A stretch of 37,100 nucleotides of DNA from an uncultured Lachnospiraceae bacterium (lineage in GTDB: Bacteria; Bacillota; Clostridia; Lachnospirales; Lachnospiraceae). Numbering within the stretch: the stretch's first letter is position 1; each line of letters opens with the position of its first letter. The notes beneath the pieces are model-generated. The model made no database searches, was not told where the DNA came from, and saw nothing but the letters and a program-made list of their open reading frames with translations. The position numbers were made by a program, and so were the translations under genes. The stretch is from contig CADBIU010000035.1 in assembly GCA_902794825.1 (NCBI GenBank), positions 1 to 37,100 on the forward strand, in the 5' to 3' direction. Shown one piece after another: positions 34,591 to 37,100 of the stretch.

Positions 34591-34725
34591 TTTACAGTCC
34601 CGAATGCTTCGCATTCGGGACTGTAAACGGTCAGAGGCGCTGCGCGCCTTGTCCGCCTCGGGAAAACATCTAAGATCTATCCGGAAAGCTTGTTTTCCGG
34701 ATAGATCTTAGATGATTCCCCGAGG
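34591..34725. repeat. Cluster of three perfect or near-perfect hairpins between EIIBCA and ptsH
   Basis: Hairpin 1: a perfect 17-bp stem (34591-34607 with 34611-34627) with a 3-nt loop. Hairpin 2: AGGCGC/GCGCCT (34635-34649). Hairpin 3: a perfect 21-bp stem (34667-34687 with 34694-34714, 6-nt loop) inside an outer 7-bp stem CCTCGGG/CCCGAGG (34656-34662 with 34719-34725). None is followed by a T run, so they are not standard terminators. Function unknown. Confidence 0.85.
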
Positions 34726-34765
34726 TGCTGAATTTATTACATTTTGTGTAAAATCGCCTAAATAA

Positions 34766-34810
34766 GCGATAGTCCCCATTCAATTTTCATAAAAATTTGA
34801 TTGAGGACTA
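34766..34810. other. Imperfect AT-rich inverted repeat upstream of ptsH
   Basis: ATAGTCC near 34769 pairs with GGACTAT near 34804, with further partial pairing (TCAATTTT with AAAATTTGA) inside. It abuts the ptsH -35 region and could be an operator, or be transcribed from an upstream promoter as a leader hairpin. Confidence 0.5.
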
Positions 34811-34838
34811 TTTTCATATAGGGAAATTGTAGTATAAT
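34811..34838 (+). promoter_or_regulatory. Promoter of ptsH
   Basis: TTTTCA at 34811-34816 and a perfect TATAAT at 34833-34838 are separated by 16 bp. The leader to the ATG at 34909 is about 65 nt. Confidence 0.7.
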
Positions 34839-34908
34839 GTGTTTAGTTATCCGATGTCTGCTCGGCGGATTTCGGGAAAAGAATACAAAGCAAAAAGGAG
34901 AAACGCCA

Positions 34909-35165
34909 TGAAAGAAATTACCTTTACTGTAACTGATCCGCTCGGAATCCACGCTCGTCCCGCCGGAATCCTCGTAAAAGAGGCAAAGAAGTATGCTTCC
35001 AAGATCACTGTTTGGAAGGGCGACAAGAGCTGCGATATGAGAAAGCTCCTTGCACTTATGGGAATGGCTGTTAAACAGGGTGACACCATCAACGTTCAGG
35101 TTGAGGGTGACGACGAAGAAGCTTGCGCAGCAGCAATCGAGAAATTCCTGAAAGAGAACTTCTAA
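34909..35165 (+). CDS. ptsH: Phosphocarrier protein HPr, lacking Ser46
   Basis: The 85-residue phosphoryl carrier between Enzyme I and the EII complexes. H15 in GIHARPAG is the active site. Ungapped alignment by eye with B. subtilis HPr puts R45-K46-L47 where K-S46-I is found, so the serine phosphorylated by HPr kinase is replaced by Lys; the nearest Ser is S41. The ATG at 34909 follows AAAAAGGAG. A terminator separates it from ptsI. Confidence 0.95.
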
Positions 35166-35175
35166 TTCTGATGAA

Positions 35176-35204
35176 TTGACAGGCGTGGCTGTTCGGGAAA
35201 TAAC
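35176..35204 (+). promoter_or_regulatory. Possible ptsI promoter nested in the ptsH terminator
   Basis: A perfect TTGACA at 35176-35181 with AATAAC 17 bp downstream. A transcript from it would begin inside the right arm of the terminator stem and so would not form the hairpin. The -10 is weak. Confidence 0.35.
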
Positions 35205-35223
35205 CGGACAGCCACTCTTTTTT
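35185..35223 (+). terminator. Intrinsic terminator between ptsH and ptsI
   Basis: A 12-bp stem (35185-35196 with 35204-35215, one U-G pair) with a 7-nt loop is followed by TCTTTTTT. It would cut most ptsH transcripts short of ptsI, which fits the known excess of HPr over Enzyme I. Confidence 0.85.
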
Positions 35224-35241
35224 AACAAGGAGGGTAAAATT

Positions 35242-36867
35242 ATGGTAGTTGCAACCGGCAAGAGCATCCTTAACGGAATCGCCATCGGCAAGATCAAGAT
35301 CTACAAAGCTCCCGTCTATGACATCAACATGAACCAGATTGAAGATGTCGAAGCGGAAGTCGCGCGTTTCGACGCCGCAATCGAAAAGGCTATCAAACAG
35401 CAGGGCATTCTCTATGAGAAAGCTAAAAAGGACGCGGGCGAAGAGAGCGCAGGTATCTTCGAGGCACACCAGCTGATGCTGGAAGATGAAGATCTGCAGG
35501 ATGCCGCCAAAGAGATCATCACCGGCCAGAAGAGAAGCGCTGAATATGCGACCAAGACCGCATTTGACGAGTATGCGCAGATGTTCGCTGAGATGGATGA
35601 TCCCTACATGAAGGCCAGAAGCGCTGACCTTCTCGACGTTGAGACAGACGTTCTCGACTTCCTGATGGGCAATGACACCAGCAGCATGCAGGGCACAGAG
35701 CCCTCCATCCTTGTTGCTGAGGACCTTGCTCCTTCAGAGACAGTTAAACTGGACAAGTCCCTTCTTCTTGGTATGATCACCAGAGAAGGCTCCTCCAACA
35801 GCCACACTGCGATCCTGGCTCGTTCTATGAACCTGCCTTCACTGATCCAGTGCAAGGACATCGATGACAGCTGGGATGGCAAGATGGCTATCCTCGACGG
35901 CTACAACAGCTGCGTATACATCGAGCCCACCGACGACCTGATGAAGACCCTGTCCGCGAAGCATGCGGAAGATGTCAAGAAACTTGCTCTGCTCCAGGAA
36001 CTCAAGGGCAAACCCAGCGTAACCCTCGATGGCACAAGCGTACACGTTTATGCCAACATCGGCGGCCCTTCCGATCTGGGCTCCGTCAACGAGAACGATG
36101 CTGAAGGCGTAGGCCTCTTCCGCTCCGAATTCGTATACCTCAACAGCAAAGAGGAGCCGACAGAAGAGCAGCAGTTCACCGCTTACAAGCGCGTCGTCGA
36201 GACTCTGGCTCCGAAGCTGGTCATCATCCGTACCTGCGATATCGGCGCAGACAAGACCATCGACTACATGCACCTCGACAAGGAAGAGAACCCTGCACTG
36301 GGCTTCAGAGCGATCCGCATCTGCCTGACCAGGAAGGAATTCTTCAAGAAACAGCTCAGAGCCCTTCTGCGTGCTTCCGCATTCGGCAACATGGGCATCA
36401 TGTTCCCCATGATCATCTCCAAGTGGGAACTCATGGAAGCTAAGGCTCTCCTCGAGGAGTGCAAGGCTGAGCTCATCAAAGAAGGCCACAAGATCGGCAA
36501 GTATCAGCTCGGCATCATGATCGAGACTCCTGCATCTGTCCTTGTAGCTGACGATCTGGCAGAAGAAGTTGATTTCTTCTCCCTCGGCACAAACGACCTT
36601 ACACAGTACACCTGCGCGATCGACCGCCAGAACGCGAAGCTGGAGAGATTCTCCGACACGCATCACCCGGCAGTCCTCAAGGCTATCCAGATGACCATCG
36701 ACGCAGGCCACAGACACAACACATGGGTAGGCATCTGCGGCGAGCTCGGCGCAGACCCGACTCTGACCGAGACCTTCCTGCGCATGGGCATCGACGAACT
36801 CTCCGTCAACGCGAAGTCCGTCCTTCCTCTGCGTAAGATCATCCGCAGCGTAGATCTGAGCAAATAA
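35242..36867 (+). CDS. ptsI: PTS Enzyme I (phosphoenolpyruvate-protein phosphotransferase)
   Basis: Passes phosphate from PEP to HPr. The 541-residue protein has the HPr-binding helical domain (about residues 30-145), phosphohistidine H188 in SNSHTAILAR, and the PEP-binding barrel with RTCDIGADKTIDY, EFFKKQLRALLRAS, the FSLGTNDLTQYT motif and the active-site Cys in GICGELGAD. The ATG at 35242 follows AAGGAGGG. It lies 18 nt after the intergenic terminator. Confidence 0.96.
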   Translation: MVVATGKSILNGIAIGKIKIYKAPVYDINMNQIEDVEAEVARFDAAIEKAIKQQGILYEKAKKDAGEESAGIFEAHQLMLEDEDLQDAAKEIITGQKRSAEYATKTAFDEYAQMFAEMDDPYMKARSADLLDVETDVLDFLMGNDTSSMQGTEPSILVAEDLAPSETVKLDKSLLLGMITREGSSNSHTAILARSMNLPSLIQCKDIDDSWDGKMAILDGYNSCVYIEPTDDLMKTLSAKHAEDVKKLALLQELKGKPSVTLDGTSVHVYANIGGPSDLGSVNENDAEGVGLFRSEFVYLNSKEEPTEEQQFTAYKRVVETLAPKLVIIRTCDIGADKTIDYMHLDKEENPALGFRAIRICLTRKEFFKKQLRALLRASAFGNMGIMFPMIISKWELMEAKALLEECKAELIKEGHKIGKYQLGIMIETPASVLVADDLAEEVDFFSLGTNDLTQYTCAIDRQNAKLERFSDTHHPAVLKAIQMTIDAGHRHNTWVGICGELGADPTLTETFLRMGIDELSVNAKSVLPLRKIIRSVDLSK

Positions 36868-36888
36868 TCCTGTAATCTTTGTATTTGA

Positions 36889-36930
36889 TGCCCCCGGGCG
36901 CCGGTTTTTGGCGGCCGGGGGTGTTTTTTT
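36889..36930 (+). terminator. Intrinsic terminator after ptsI
   Basis: A GC-rich stem (GCCCCCGG...GCC with GGC...CCGGGGGT, one internal mismatch) and a T-rich loop are followed by GTTTTTTT. Confidence 0.85.
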
Positions 36931-36934
36931 GCTT

Positions 36935-36995
36935 GGGGATCTTGGGGTTGCCGGGGATCTTGGGGTTGTCGGGGATCTTGGGGTTGTCGGGACAC
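36935..36995. repeat. 18-bp tandem repeat downstream of ptsI
   Basis: The unit GGGGATCTTGGGGTTGYC occurs at 36935, 36953 and 36971, with a partial, diverged copy from 36989. The rest of the window (36996-37100) shows no gene or recognisable element. Confidence 0.85.
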
Positions 36996-37100
36996 TTGGG
37001 TATAGGCTTTCGGAATTGAAGTCTGATTAGCCGATATTTTGACCGAGGCTTACCCGGATGAACATTGAAAACTCAATACTATCCTGATAAATGGAATGAA

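Overview
The window looks like chromosomal DNA from a fairly GC-rich, probably non-sporulating member of the Clostridia, most likely Lachnospiraceae. This is inferred from gene content and order: uvrB-uvrA-recD2-comFC, cdaA-cdaR, an archaeal/eukaryotic-type ProS, and an HU - S4 protein - DivIC - TilS - Hpt - FtsH block. Nearly every gene is on the + strand. I see no tRNA or rRNA gene, insertion sequence, prophage or CRISPR array.

Region by region. (1) 1-2.9 kb: a 5'-truncated SPFH-domain protein with three C-terminal zinc ribbons, then a membrane protein with two zinc ribbons; together they resemble the YdjI/YdjG membrane-stress pair. (2) 3.4-10.9 kb: DNA repair. uvrB lies behind a good LexA (SOS) box, followed by a uvrA that is frameshifted just before its first Walker A motif, then recD2. 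(3) 10.8-16.6 kb: comFC, two unknown membrane proteins, cdaA-cdaR (c-di-AMP synthesis) and a long-form leuA. (4) 16.6-25.6 kb: proS, cca, HU, an RqcP-like S4 protein, DivIC/FtsB, tilS, hpt and ftsH. The sporulation genes yabP, yabQ and spoIIE, which interrupt this block in spore formers, are absent. (5) 25.9-36.9 kb: carbohydrate genes. These are a GH13 alpha-glucosidase/neopullulanase-like enzyme, an amylosucrase-like GH13 with a histone-H1-like Lys/Ala tail, a LacI-family regulator, a Cof-type HAD phosphatase, a sucrose/glucoside-type PTS EIIBCA, HPr and Enzyme I. The amylosucrase and EIIBCA promoters carry almost identical LacI/CcpA-type operators (TGAAATCGATTACA and TGAAAACGATTACA), so they are probably one regulon.

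The most unusual thread is repetition. Several intergenic regions hold short tandem arrays (28, 72, 22, about 60 and 18 bp units). TilS has two in-frame tandem-repeat insertions. At least three genes (uvrB, proS, HU), and less clearly two more (the S4 gene and cca), are followed by a degenerate copy of their own last codons and stop codon. The second thread is the sugar locus. It has a sucrose-type PTS beside an amylosucrase and a phosphatase but no sucrose-6-phosphate hydrolase, and its HPr has Lys where the regulatory Ser46 normally sits. Functions are assigned by reading motifs by eye; no database search was run.
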